Positions 1-12,012 of a stretch of 64,000 nt of DNA are shown piece after piece. The number at the start of each line of letters is the position of its first letter. The stretch's first letter is position 1. The DNA comes from Dioscorea cayenensis subsp. rotundata (lineage: Eukaryota; Streptophyta; Magnoliopsida; Dioscoreales; Dioscoreaceae), in the NCBI RefSeq assembly GCF_009730915.1, contig NC_052488.1:22729868-22793867 (forward strand), in the 5' to 3' direction. The notes beneath the pieces are model-generated. The model did not search any database, was not told where the DNA came from, and saw only the letters and a program-made list of their open reading frames with translations. Made by a program: the position numbers and the translations under genes.

Positions 1-901
1 CTGTGTTGAAACCACCATCCATCTCAGTATACACCACTGGAAGCTCCCTCTCCCCTGCTCTTCGTCCACCTGAGAACCTCCCCACAGCGAAGCCACCGCC
101 GGGGAGCCTCCATATCGTGAGCCCCACAGCCTCCTCCTGCTCCTCGACTTCCGACTCCATCCGCCGCCCAACCTCAGTGGGCATCTCGTGCCGGCAAACA
201 GGACAAGAGTTACGGAGCGAAAGCCATGGCAAAATGCAATCTTGGTGGTAGATGTGCTTGCAGGGCATCTCGCGAGCCTCCGACCCGAGCTCAAAAGCTT
301 CCTTGCAGACAGCGCAGTGGGAATCAGTGCCGATGTGACCAGCGGCGATCTCGATGGTAGGCATCGACTCAATGGATGCCTTCGATGCCGGCGGATGAAC
401 ACAATCCCTCCCCCCAGCCCCAACGCCGTTGACCTCGATCTGAGACAGCTGCTCCAGCAGCCGATCAAACCCAGACCCCATCAAGAAATCCGACATACTT
501 GCAGGAATGGGGCGGAGGCCAGACCCAGCGCCGTCATCGTAATAAAGCTCGAAACTGCTAGACGGAGTCCGGTCATGCTCGATCCCACGTTCCGGAGTTC
601 CACGGAGGACAATAACAGGGTTGAAAGGAGATCGATCCCCGCTGGTGGCGGTGCGGCGAGTACGACGAGGCGGTGGGGTGTCAGCCGAGGCGTTATCGAG
701 AAGGTACATAGGCGGATGCGTGAGCCGTCGGCGGCGTCGGCTCTCCGCTGGAATTCGGGGAGGCGTGCCGACTTCCTCCAGGAATCCACCATCACAATCA
801 GGGCAGACGATGGCGTCGTTAGGCAACACCCTAACGAATCTGCTACATCGGTAGCACCAGTACGACGCCGCCAGCGACGACGACGACGAAAACAAAGACA
901 T
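1..901 (-). CDS. RING-H2 E3 ubiquitin ligase with N-terminal zinc ribbon and DUF1117 (RDUF type), 3' end outside window
   Basis: Read on the minus strand from ATG at 901, one frame stays open for 300 codons to the window edge, so the stop lies outside. Residues 16-36 form a zinc ribbon (C16, C19, C33, C36; YWCYRCSRFVRVLPND). A Ser/Arg-rich, probably disordered stretch follows. Residues 196-236 are a C3H2C3 RING: C196, C199, C214, H216, H219, C222, C233, C236, with the E2-contact Trp in ILPWL. After it comes the DUF1117 signature (AVGLTIWRLPGGGFAVGRF). This order is that of plant RDUF1/RDUF2-like ligases, which transfer ubiquitin from an E2 and include ABA and stress regulators; the substrate here is unknown. 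No intron is needed, as is common in this family. Only a few C-terminal residues should be missing. ORFs on the opposite strand here are shadows. Confidence 0.9.
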   Translation of the reverse strand, partial: MSLFSSSSSLAASYWCYRCSRFVRVLPNDAIVCPDCDGGFLEEVGTPPRIPAESRRRRRLTHPPMYLLDNASADTPPPRRTRRTATSGDRSPFNPVIVLRGTPERGIEHDRTPSSSFELYYDDGAGSGLRPIPASMSDFLMGSGFDRLLEQLSQIEVNGVGAGGRDCVHPPASKASIESMPTIEIAAGHIGTDSHCAVCKEAFELGSEAREMPCKHIYHQDCILPWLSLRNSCPVCRHEMPTEVGRRMESEVEEQEEAVGLTIWRLPGGGFAVGRFSGGRRAGERELPVVYTEMDGGFNT

Positions 902-1587
902 GGACTGCGAGCTCGCGAGGAAGGCGGAGGAGAAGGAGAAGGAGAAGAAGAAGGAAAAGCACGAGGACAACGAGAACCAATAAAGTTGGTTTTTTTATGA
1001 GCGGAAGAGCAGAAGAACCGAAGGATTAGTGGGTGAGGTGAGAGAAAACTTAGGCTGACCGGGGTGGTAAGCGGATGTGGTTCAAGGCCTCTCCAATGGC
1101 GGAAGAAGCCCGTGTGCGCGAGTTGGCGTGAAATTGACGCGCTTTATTCCGCACGAGCGAGGACGAGGTCTTCAACGCGGCGGACCACGAACCCTGAATA
1201 CGGTGTTCCACCCACCGACTTCTCTGGATCCCACCTTTCCACACTAATCACCGTGCACCCCGCCGCCTCGAGATCCGTGCATCAAATCCCAGACACCGAG
1301 ACAAGCGTGGCTGTACCCAAAATCCTACAACTTGATTATGTGGCAGACCCTCATTGGTTGCTAGATAAATGATGCCACGTGGCTTTACAGAGAATGGGGC
1401 AAGGGTATTTTCGGAAGAATAATAAAAAAATATTCGCGTATTTTCATGAAAGTGAGAAAAGGAAGTCCGGATTCGGTTTTCCACTTACGACGGTAAAAAG
1501 CTGAAGTTATCCTCCTCCTCGCTTTTCCTTTTGTTGTTTTTTTAAGTTTTCACCATTCTTTTTTTCTTTAATCAAGCTTTTCTTTAT
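902..1587. other. Upstream region of the RING E3 gene, no other gene seen
   Basis: This stretch holds the 5' leader and promoter of the minus-strand E3 gene. The part next to the ATG is purine-rich on the plus strand (pyrimidine-rich in the transcript), as in many plant leaders. I see no conserved coding frame; short ORFs here have no recognisable domain. Confidence 0.5.
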
Positions 1588-1830
1588 TTTTTTTAATTAA
1601 AATAGATAAATCACTAAATTATTAAAAAAATACAATAAAGAGAAAATAACGAATAAGAAAATACTGGAACTAAATAACATACTGGAATTCTCAATAGGGA
1701 TGCGAGAATAGCGAAGCAAAGCTGTACAGAGAAAATAAAACAAAGATGGAGGATTACTACTGCAGTACAGGGCTGCCCAAGTACAAAAGAGGAGCACTCG
1801 CGATGAGTCGTCATCGAGTGAGGACCCGAA
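1588..1830 (-). repeat. Possible LINE 3'-tail remnant, minus orientation
   Basis: Near 1600 the plus strand reads AGATAAATCACT, the reverse of a GTGATTTATCT tail. This resembles the GTGGTTTATCCAC ending of the LINE copies at 33.1, 45.0, 54.2 and 60.0 kb. It is preceded by a T-rich run, as expected for a reversed poly-A, and followed by about 200 bp with no conserved frame. The assignment rests on tail similarity only. Confidence 0.3.
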
Positions 1831-1909
1831 AGTCGTGTTTTTTTCTTTTTCATTTTCTTTTTTGGAGTTCCGGACTTACTTTTGATTTTTCAACACTTCC
1901 CCCACTTCT

Positions 1910-2272
1910 GGTGTTTATTTCAGGAAAAGTGGGGAAGTAAGGGAAGTGGTACTGATTCACTTTGATTCATTTACCCCGAGTGAAAACATTCAGCTACTTT
2001 CGATTGAGTGGATTTTTGAAAGTCCGACTTTCAGTATTTTTTTCTTGAAGTGAAAGAAAAGTGAATCAATCTATAAAAACTAATTTATTTTCGCTTATAT
2101 GTTTTTTTTTTAAATTCATATAACTTCATCCAACACCTAAATTCTTCGATTCTATTCTCACTTTCTGACAAATGAACACAGAAGTTCTGGAAGTGATAAC
2201 ATTTCTCCACTTCAGAAAAGTGGCACTTCCCTCAATTTTTAAATTTCCCTCATTTATAGTGAAATGAACACC
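1910..2272. mobile_element. Candidate MITE, about 363 bp
   Basis: The ends are inverted repeats: GGTGTTTATTTCA at 1910-1922 and, on the minus strand from 2272, GGTGTTCATTTCA (12 of 13 match). The interior repeats GGGAAGTGG/CCACTTCCC-like motifs in both orientations. The flanks CCACTTCT and CCAAATCT agree at 6 of 8 positions, a weak hint of an 8-bp hAT-type target duplication. There is no coding capacity. Confidence 0.4.
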
Positions 2273-3486
2273 CCAAATCTAGATGCATGAACTCTCAATA
2301 TATATTTTTGGAAGAGATTCAGGACAAGCTCGTACAAGTACTCTGAATTGAATTATTTATTTATTTTTGTTGAAGTTCCTCTAGTTTATAATAAGTTTAT
2401 ATATATTTCATATATCCAACATTGGAAATGCAGTAATGGAACTGCCAATACTTGCCTGCCTTACTTGCGACATATTAAACGTTTCATGTTTGGATCTACT
2501 CAGCTTCCCTCATTAGCATCTATGGTCTTAACTAATTAATTGTTTTTATGTAATAATCTCATTGTTTATATATGTTATTAGTTTCAGATAATTAATACAA
2601 GAATGATAGTTAATGTATTGAAGTAAGGGTAATGGTTCAAGCTGTTAACTTTTCTAGCTTTTCACTTTGTGTTTGAAAAAAGTACAAAAACATATTTTAT
2701 TATTCAAAATGGAAAAAAGTACACACATACATACACATGAAAAGAAGGGTTGATAAACACGTGTAGCTTGTGATCACACGCATTTATGTTTGACTACTGC
2801 TACTGAAACAGGAATTCAATAGAGTGTTTTTGCTAGAAAAAACAAGAAATGCATCTTAATTAAATTAGGTGAACATTGGTAATGGCAGTAGCTTACCAAT
2901 AATTAATGGCTGTTCAGAAATATAAAAATTTCACACTTGGATTACATTGTTGACATATATATGATGAATTCTCACTTGAAGTCTTCAAGTACCTTGAAAA
3001 TTGATTCACAAACACTCATATAATCCCTTGGGATTTGGACTATGTGATATGCTGCATGTCAAAATATAGGTTTTCTGCTACATAATTAGTCTTTAAGTTT
3101 CAGGTTTGTTCCTTTAAGTCAACCGCCACGTTTGGTGCGTTTCAAAGTTCCATTGCTTAGATGGTTCCATTTCACACGAAACTAAATATATGCATGCAAT
3201 TAGACCATTAGCACCAAAGGCTAAGCTTATATAACACAAATGGTCAACAAAACCAAATCAAACAAAACCAAACCAAACTAAACCAAATTAGATAAGTTCG
3301 GGAAAAGAATTAAACTAAATTAATCTCAGTTTAAGACAAAATCTACATATATATATATATATTAATTATTATTATAATATATATATATAGATATAGAAAC
3401 AGCCATATCCTACATCCAAATGTACATAGCTGTGCATATAGAGTGCCAGAGAAAGTCCTGTCCCTCGATTTGCAGGCCTGAGTTAT
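2273..3486. other. AT-rich intergenic DNA
   Basis: I see no gene. The stretch includes a dinucleotide AT tract (about 3346-3396) and an AAACCAAAC-rich stretch near 3250-3290. Confidence 0.5.
3346..3396. repeat. AT dinucleotide microsatellite
   Basis: Two interrupted runs of alternating TA surround ATTAATTATTATT. Confidence 0.8.
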
Positions 3487-3627
3487 TGGGCCTTGTGAAG
3501 GCCCATTGGGTCAATTGGGCCCGGTACGGTGAAGTATATCTCTGCAAAAATATCTCAGGCCGTATCCGGCAAAGCCGAATTCGAGGAAAGCAGACACGGG
3601 TCTCTTTCAGGAAACCCTAAGCACGTG
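3487..3627 (+). promoter_or_regulatory. Site II, telo-box and G-box cluster upstream of the Pumilio gene
   Basis: TGGGCC occurs at 3487-3492 and 3516-3521, with its complement GGCCCA at 3500-3505. A telo-box AAACCCTAA lies at 3612-3620 and a CACGTG G-box directly after it at 3622-3627. A second telo-like AAACCCTAG lies at 3858-3866. Site II elements (bound by TCP factors) combined with telo-boxes are typical of broadly expressed plant genes active in dividing tissue. The assignment to the Pumilio gene is by proximity, about 0.8-0.9 kb upstream of its ATG. Confidence 0.5.
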
Positions 3628-3959
3628 AGGTCCGCGTGCTCAGAATCTAACTCTGCCGACGTGGCACCGACTTTTTAGAGCCCGAGCCTGGAAAAAAAAA
3701 AAACATCATAATTACAACTCCCCTTGAGTCCTTAATCACAAATTTAGCGCTTTAAAGAAAATCTAAAACTCTGATTTATCGGTAATTAACGGAGAAAATT
3801 ACATTTAAATCCTCATTTATTTCGGTTAATAACGTTCGGGAATTAAACCCCTGCGATAAAACCCTAGAGAGGGGGTTCTTGCATGCAGGGATCCCTCTAT
3901 CTGGGCTAATCCTGGCCGTTCATCGTCATTATTGACGGCTGAGATCGCACAGGGCCTCG

Positions 3960-4401
3960 TGCTTATCACTCTCTCTTTCTCTCTCTCACTGTTCTCATGT
4001 CCTTCCTTGCTACTGGGCTCTTCGCCCCACCTCGCCCCCCTTTGAGAGGAAGCAGCGAGAACTTTTGGCGGCGGCGATCGCCGATCATTGATCTCTTGAG
4101 CTTGAGAACTCGTAAAATTCAAATCGTTTTTCGCCGATCTCTCGATTTCTGCCCGTTTTACTCCCGGCGCCGCCAGACGCCTCTGGTGCTCTTTGTTGAG
4201 CTTGGGATTTGGGCTGTTGATCGAGATAGAGCTTGAATTAGTATTTTAATGGCGAAAGTTTCGGTCTTGATAGCTTAAACCGAGTGTTCCTTGTTTTGAG
4301 ACCGCGGTTTGATGCTAAAGTTGACTCCTTTCGCTCGCTTTTCGTATTTATTTTGATTTTTCTCGGTTTTGTTTCGTTGCTTTTCTTGTTGTTGATTATT
4401 G
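3960..4401 (+). promoter_or_regulatory. Probable 5' leader of the Pumilio gene, with upstream ORFs
   Basis: A CT-rich tract (about 3966-3992) of the kind seen near plant transcription starts leads into about 400 bp without a conserved frame. If transcription starts near the CT tract, the leader holds an upstream ORF starting at 3997 and a 9-codon uORF at 4249-4278. Both end before the main ATG at 4402, so they could dampen translation. The transcription start is not mapped. Confidence 0.4.
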
Positions 4402-7400
4402 ATGGTCACTGAGAGCTCGGTGAGCATGCTGTCGGATTTGGGAGTGGGGCTTAGTGGGGAGGAGTTGGGGAAGGAGCTGGGTATGCTGCTCCGTGAGCAG
4501 AGAAGACAGGAGGCGTCGGCGAGCGATCGTGAGAGGGAGCTGAACATCTGCCGCGGTGGCTCCGCGCCACCGACCGTCGAGGGATCCCTTGCTGCCATCG
4601 CCGGGATCAAGAATGCTAACGGGTTGTTATCGGAGGAGGAGCTCCTTTCGGACCCGGCGTACCTCTCGTATTACTACTCTCACGTTAACCGTAACCCTCG
4701 TCTCCCACCTCCGGCGATCTCCAAGGAGGACTGGAGGTTCTCGCGGAGGTTCCAGGCCGGGGGCTCTAGTTTTGGAGGGATCGGGGACAAGAGGAAATCC
4801 AGTCGCACTGATGAAGAAGTTGGCGGGTCATTGTTTTCATTGCAGCCGGGTTTTAATGTGCAGAAGGAGGAGAGTGATGTTGAGAAGAATGGGCTGAGTT
4901 CAGGGGAGTGGTTAGATGGTGGTGGAGACGGGTTGATCGGTTTGTCAGGGTTGGGGCTTGGCCGGCACCAGAGTTTCACTGATATCCTTCAGGTGATCTC
5001 TTATTTGGTGGTTTAGATCGTTTCTTCTACTTTGTTAATAAGATAATGTGGAGACTGTGCTTTTTTATCCGATTGTTTTCTGTTGTTGTAGATCATTGTT
5101 GTTGCCTAAATTTTTGAACTTGTTGCAATGACCACCGCTGAGTATCCTCATCGGATATGAAGTCTTTCTAATGTAGCTTTTTCCTAACAAAAAAAACTGG
5201 GCTCTTTTTTCGAAGAATTGTGGCACTCAATTTTGAATATCCTTCAATATGTGCTTTTGGTATATGCGTATATGATCCTCCATATTTGTCTTGAAATAGT
5301 TTGTCGCTTCTGTTGGTAGCTCCATGTTGTCGATTCAAACAGTTACTCATTTTTCCCTGGTCGTTGCACTCGTTTCTCACTTTGTGATTTTATTTTAACA
5401 AAGTATTTGAGTTTGCAAATCATCACACGCCACGCCTGATCATATTATTACCACCTTGAGGCTTAGAGGTTTGCTGGTTTGTTTACATGCTTGTTTCTAC
5501 CTTGCGGATGGATTTGTCCTGATGAAATCTGGCAAGGCACTAGTAATCGCTAGTGAGGACAATGGTCAAGATTAGTAAACCTTTTGTTACTCAGATGGAA
5601 GATGTTAGGGTGATTTTGGTAAACTTGCTTTGAAAGAAGCTGTATCTCTTGTGGAATTCTGAAAAAAATGACCTGCGTTTTTATGTCATTGTTGGGAGCA
5701 TGCTTAAGTATCCAGCAACACTACTTACAGATGAATTGTTAGTTGTTAAATATAGTCTCATGTCTGAGATAGATCTGTCCTGGGAAATTTGTAATCATTA
5801 CATTGGTAAAAATCCATGCTCAGACTGGTGCGTCATGTGAAGTGGATCATACCATTTCTTCTGACCGCAACATGTCGTCATTCAGTTCTATATATTCTTT
5901 GTCGCAGGATATCTTTGTTGAAAGTGTTCTTGCTATAAACTGTCTGGTGGTTAAACAGCAAGTTTTCCAACGAGTATCTGATGCATTTTAGTGACGATTG
6001 AATAATAGCTTGTTTCTAGCTTTCAGTTGTTGGAAATATTATTTGAACTTAGAACTTAGAAGTGCAAAATGTTATTTCTCCTTGTGCGCAAGGCCTCGTA
6101 TTCTGTTTTTTTGCATTTGCACAAAGCTCCTGTTGCTCAAGCATATGAACACATGTCAAATATAAAAGATAGTCCCATTGACAAGGTTTTTTGTGTGCCT
6201 ATTTGTGTGAATAGGGATATGTGCTCATTGATCTTACTTTTTATCTGAATAATAGGGTTTTCTTTTCATCTGAATTATAGGGTTTTCCTTTGACTAATCT
6301 CCTCTCTGTAATGAGGCCCATCTAAATTTATCCTTTTGGTTTCATTCTCAACTTCAATATTTTGAATTACCTTATCTTTTATGATATTTTCCAACTCCAT
6401 AAATTTTTATCTTTATGACATGATTCTTATCTGATAATGAATTTTCATGAATTTAAGTATTTAAATTTTTTTAGTTTTATTTTTGATATAATTTCGATTT
6501 CATGTGTTAAAATTTATTTCTCTAAAAGACAACCGGTTTTATCATAACATTTACCACTGTGATTCACATTTGTGTACAATATATGTACACATATAGATAT
6601 ATACCGAGGCACGCACACATATATATACAATGTATAAACTATAAATATATATGTGTATATATATATGGTTTTGTTAGTATTTGGCTTTCATTAACTTCCA
6701 AGTGTAAGATAATCTCCAAGATTTGTGTCTTAGTAAAGTTGATTTTTAATGGTATGCTTGTTGAATTGATCCGCATTTCTCTCCTTGTGATGCTTATTTC
6801 ATTTCTGCGAGACACAAGTGCCGTGCTGTTTTTTATGTTCAACATTAACTTTATCATTACCGATTACTGAGAGATGGATTGCATGCTCTGAGCAGTTTTT
6901 ATTTGTCTTTTAGAAGTTTGGTTAGTAACGCATAATTTATCTCATACTCATATATGTTAACGTTATGGACATCCGTTCCTTTCCAGAGAGCATCATTTTT
7001 AGCTGCGTTATTCAGAGGAATTTGATTTAGGATCTGCCATTCTGAATCAATTGCCTTTATTTGGTTTAGCTATCACCGGCAAATGATATTTTGCTAGTCA
7101 CATTGCCTTAGCAGTTCAGAGAACATGAGAAGAGAAAGAAATCAATTGGTTAACTAGATATAGTTGGAAGTTCATAGGAAGAAAAAGTTTGATGTCCTAC
7201 TGTTTCTGTGTGGACCTTGGTTCCCTGTCAAGTGTTAACTAATGGAAATGGAATGCCCTTGAGCATATTCAATTGAGCCAATAAGAGAAAAACTTTTTAG
7301 TGGCTAAATTTGATAAACAATAACTGTAGGTGGTATTCTTATGTTCATATCAATCACTTTTTTAATAATTACTTTTTATTTTTAGGATTTGGTAAAATCC

Positions 7401-10400
7401 TTGAGATTTCTATGCCTTTACTATTGATGAAGTACTTGATTTTAATTCTTTGGCTAATTTGTTTTCCAGGAAGAACTAGGCCAAGGTACCTTTTTAGGTC
7501 CCCCATCTCGTCCAGCAAGTCGCAGCGCATTTGGTAGCATTAATGAATCACTAAGTAATGCTGACAATCAGATTGGTTTACTTCCTGAGGCTTCCTCCAT
7601 TGATAGGCTGCAGCCTGGTGGAAGTATCCAAAGTTTTGCTGGATATCAACAAAATGGTGGACAGGCTTCACATAATTTCCCTTCTGTTTTGGGATCATCT
7701 ATTTCAAGAAGCACTACTCCTGATGCACATTTGTTGGGCAGAACTTCTAGTCCTAGTCTGTCATCTGTTGGTACTACAAAGTTTGGCATGCTCAATAAGA
7801 ATACTGATGCTGAATCTTCCTATAATGGTATGGCCTCATCTAATATAGGTGAAGCAGATGATCTTGTGGCTGCTTTATCCGGAATGAGCTTGTCATCTGC
7901 TGGTATTGATGATGACAGTGTCGCACTCTCAAAGCTTCAAAAGGAAATTGATGATCAGCAGAAATACCTTTTTGATCTGCAAGATAATCAAGAGCATATT
8001 GATCAACACCATTTCTTTAAAAGATCCGATTCAGGGCATTTAGGTATGCCCTCTGTGCCGCAAGCAATGAGGTCTCCCCGTCCTGACCTTTGCAAGAACA
8101 CTGGAGTTGATGGGCCGGTTGATCTACACAGGCTTAATGGTTCATCTCCTCATTATCTTAAAATTCCTTCTGCAACTTCAGTTGCCAGTCCTGGTGGATC
8201 TCCTGCTCATTATCAGAATTCTGATAATACAAATCCTGCTTTTGGAAGTTTCGGATTGAGTGGGTATCCTAATAATCAAGCATTATCAGCAAGGGTGTCA
8301 AATCATATCGCGGCCAGTAATTTGCCACCTCTATTTGAAAAATCTGCAGCTGCTGCCGCTGCCGCATCTGCACTCTCTCCTGGTCTAGATTCTAGGGTGG
8401 TAGGTGGTGTCTTCCCCTCAGGGCAAGGCTTAAATGGAGCCATAGATCTGCCAAGTTTCAACAGACTGGGGAATCATGCAACATCTGCTCTTCATATGGG
8501 CCCGATTGATCCACTTTACAGGCAGTATCTGAGGACTGCTGAATATGCTGCCCAAGTTGCAGCAAACTCTGGTGATCCTTCAGCAACCAATTCATATGCG
8601 GATTTACTTGGGCTACAGAAAAGCATACCTTGGGTCATTGCTTCAACCACCAAGACAATATGGTATGCCATTTGCTGGTGGATCTGAGGGGTTAAATCAT
8701 GGTTACTATGGCAATCCTCCTTTTAACTTGAGTGTGGCATATCCAGGAAGCCCTCTAGCTAGTCCTGTAATGCCCGCTTCCCCTGGTGGACCTGGTGGTG
8801 TTCATAGGTATGGTGAACGGAGCATGCGTTTTCCCTCTGGTTTAAGAAACTTGACTGGAGGGGTCATGGGCTCTTGGCACTCAGAAAATGTTGGTGCTAT
8901 GGATGAAAGTTTTCCTTTATCACTTCTGGAGGAGTTCAAGAGCAACAAAACCCGATGTCTTGAGCTTTCTGAAATTGCTAGCCATGTTGTTGAGTTCAGG
9001 TATAGATTACTTGCATGCACATCTTTATTCTCAAAGTGAGATCACCAGGGTTTAGATTCATATGCATAACACATACATGTGAAACATCTTTCAGGATAAA
9101 AAGGCTATAACTTTGATGTCATTTATCATGATCCATCTCTAGAATCTGTCACTTAGCTTTTATTGTATCATGCAAGGAAACAGCATGCTTCAAATTTTTT
9201 AAGCATATCTAAATGAACAGTTGCTTCTGATTACCTCGTATTGCTCACTGAGCAATCCATGTAACCAGAAACTTATTGCTGTGGTGTACCAAAAGATACT
9301 TGCGCACGAAATAGTCAAATGTCGCTGTGCGAACTGTTGGCATGGTGCTTCATCTACTATGATATGCACATTTCTAATCATGAAGTTTGAGCTAATACCT
9401 TTAAATTTTCTATTTTATGTAGTAACATCTCAAGGTACTTATGTACTGATATTTAGAGGTATTTGAACAAATAACTGTTTGTGTCATGCCCAGCTCTGAT
9501 CAGTATGGAAGTCGATTCATACAGCAGAAACTTGAAACAGCAACAGATGAAGAGAAAAATATGGTTTTCGAGGAGATCATGCCTCAAGCTCTTCCATTGA
9601 TGACCGATGTGTTTGGTAATTATGTTGTCCAAAAGGTACCTCCTTTGTTTAAATCTGTTCCTTGTGCCAACTTCATTAACGCTTGATATTTTTGACAAGA
9701 CTCACATGGTTTTTTTGTCCGTTAGTTTTTTGAGCATGGAACTGCAGGTCAGATAAGGGAATTGGCTGACCAACTCAATGGTCATGTATTGGCACTCAGC
9801 CTTCAGATGTATGGCTGTAGAGTTATCCAGAAGGTAACTTGGTTTTAATAATTCTTGACAATGAAGTGAAATGTAAATCTTTAATTTCTTTCCTTTGCTT
9901 GTTATTTCTGAGCTTTTGGCCTTGTTATGAGCTTTAATATGGTGCAGTTCTCCCAGTAAACATGTCTATCTTTGTTGGTCTCATTATCTTTGTACAAAGA
10001 AAGAATGACTATTGTTGTTTTCTTGCTAATCAATCAATCTTTTACAAATCAATTTCTGGATGAAAGACGCATCTTTCACAACACTTGAAATACAAAGCTT
10101 AGACTTGGGAGCCATGTTGCTTGCCTAATTTAGTCAGGAAGTATGCTATGAAGTTCACCTGCTTTCTTGTTATGCTTGAATGCTAAAGGAAGATTGTGAA
10201 ACATTTCTTCCATCCACATAGTATTGCCACTATTTAAAATCAGAATAGTTCATTAATGGAGATGTGTATGCTTTGATGCTCCTGCCACAGTTTTTCTAGG
10301 TGTCCTGGGGTGTTGAAGAACAGTTCTTTGGTGACAGTCCTCTTAATATCTTTCTTTTTATGTTATTATTGATGCAGGCTATAGAAGTTGTTGATTTGGA

Positions 10401-12012
10401 CCAGCAGACTAGGATGGTTCAAGAGCTTGATGGTCATGTCATGCGATGTGTGCGTGACCAAAATGGGAACCATGTTATTCAGAAATGCATTGAGTGCATC
10501 CCTCAGGATGCAATTCAGTTTATTGTTTCATCTTTCTATGATCAAGTAGTTATGTTGTCCACTCATCCCTATGGCTGCCGTGTTATTCAGGTTCATGCGT
10601 TTCTTGATAAAATTTCTTACACATCTGTATGTACATGATCTAATAGCTTTTGTTTATTTCTTGTGATGCAGAGGGTTTTGGAGCATTGCGATGACCCTAA
10701 AACCCAGCAGATTGTGATGGATGAGATCATGCAGTGTGTTTGCATGCTGGCTCAAGATCAGTACGGGAATTATGTTATTCAGGTCTGTTTATATTTATTA
10801 TTATTGCTTTAGATATCTTTTCGGCATATGAAACAGTTCTTTGAACCTATATATGAATGTGGAACTAACTATAAGGGCCATAGGCATGCAAGGAAATCGC
10901 AGTTTCTATCACTGTATCACAGGAGTAGATTATACAATTTTGATTCTTCCATCATTTCCTTCTAATCAGTAAAATGTCATTCCTTATGGACTTGCATGAT
11001 GGTTTTTTGTTTAAATTTTTTGAGACATCCTGTAGCATTGTCTAAGTACTGTTTGTTGAGGTAAAGTGAAGAAAACGGTTCAGGTATCATTGTTGTCAGT
11101 CAATTTTATTTTGATCAACCATAAAATGTTTATACTTCATCTATTATGATGAGGCAAAAAGATCTGGTAGTATCTGTTATGTGGTAACAAGATGGTCTTG
11201 CTTTCTTTTGAATATTCAATATCATGCATTGCTTGATGTATGGTATAACTAATTGATTTAACTTTGGATTTCTACAGCATGTTCTTGAGCATGGAAAGCC
11301 TGAGGAGCGATCTGCTATTATCAAACAATTAGCCGGCCAAATTGTCCAGATGAGTCAGCAAAAGTTTGCTTCAAATGTCGTTGAGAAGTGTTTAACATTT
11401 GGTGGGCCTGAGGAACGTCAAGTTTTGGTGAATGAGATTCTTGGAACAACTAGTGAAAATGAGCCCCTTCAGGTCTGTTACATCTATCCATTCTTTTAGA
11501 AATTGACATGAGTTGTGATGTTGTGCACGTGTTTATATGGCTCTTGCATTGTTTGAATGAGTTCTACATTGTTTTTCTAGTTGTGTTGTTTGTATAAGGT
11601 CCGACTTTGTTTGTTCTTCCGCCTTTTCTGATAATAAGGCTAATGTTTTTGAACTACAATAGACATGAATACATGCTAAATCAGCATCATTTGTTTTTCT
11701 GGAATTCTTCCAGGCAATGATGAAAGATCAGTTCGGAAACTACGTTGTGCAGAAAGTATTGGAAACTGTTGACGATCAGCAACGTGAGCTGATACTCTCA
11801 CGAATAAAGGTCCACTTGAATGCACTGAAGAAATATACTTACGGAAAACATATAGTCGCACGTGTAGAGAAACTCGTTGCTGCCGGGGGTATGCTAACCT
11901 TCCCTTCACTTTTCCCTGATCAAAGAGCATTGTGTCAGCTTCATGTTCTAATGAAATATTATCATCTCTTGCAGAGAGAAGAATAGGACTTCAATCCTCT
12001 TACTCCACCTAG
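4402..12012 (+). CDS. PUM: Pumilio homology-domain RNA-binding protein, nine exons, one apparent frameshift
   Basis: Exons: 4402-4992, 7470-8999, 9494-9635, 9726-9833, 10378-10590, 10672-10782, 11278-11472, 11714-11888, 11975-12012, all with GT-AG introns. They sum to 3103 nt, one more than 1034 codons. The extra base is an A in AAAA at 8619-8622: the frame before it (YADLLGLQK) and after it (AYLGSLLQP) are both conserved in plant Pumilios. The N-terminal part is low-complexity and Ser/Gly-rich. The last third carries eight Puf repeats with RNA-contact cores SRxxQ, NYxxQ, CRxxQ, NHxxQ, CRxxQ, NYxxQ, SNxxE and NYxxQ, the standard code for a UGUA-type site in 3' UTRs. Such proteins repress or destabilise bound mRNAs in the cytoplasm. 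Expected length is about 1033 aa. The real start is the ATG at 4402, not the TTG before it. Confidence 0.93.
4993..7469 (+). other. Long first intron of the Pumilio gene
   Basis: The intron is 2.48 kb, flanked by CAG/GTGATC and TTCCAG/GAAGAA, and joins codons in phase 0. It is T-rich. A TA/CA microsatellite-like patch lies near 6575-6670. I see no embedded gene. Confidence 0.8.

Noticed and set aside
188-1000. 270-codon plus-strand ORF
   Set aside because: It is the antisense shadow of the E3 ligase; its residues show no domain while the minus frame is fully conserved.
5517-5565. Short resemblance to a small-subunit rRNA phrase (ACTAGTAATCGCTAGTG)
   Set aside because: Only about 17 bases inside a Pumilio intron; no flanking rRNA similarity.
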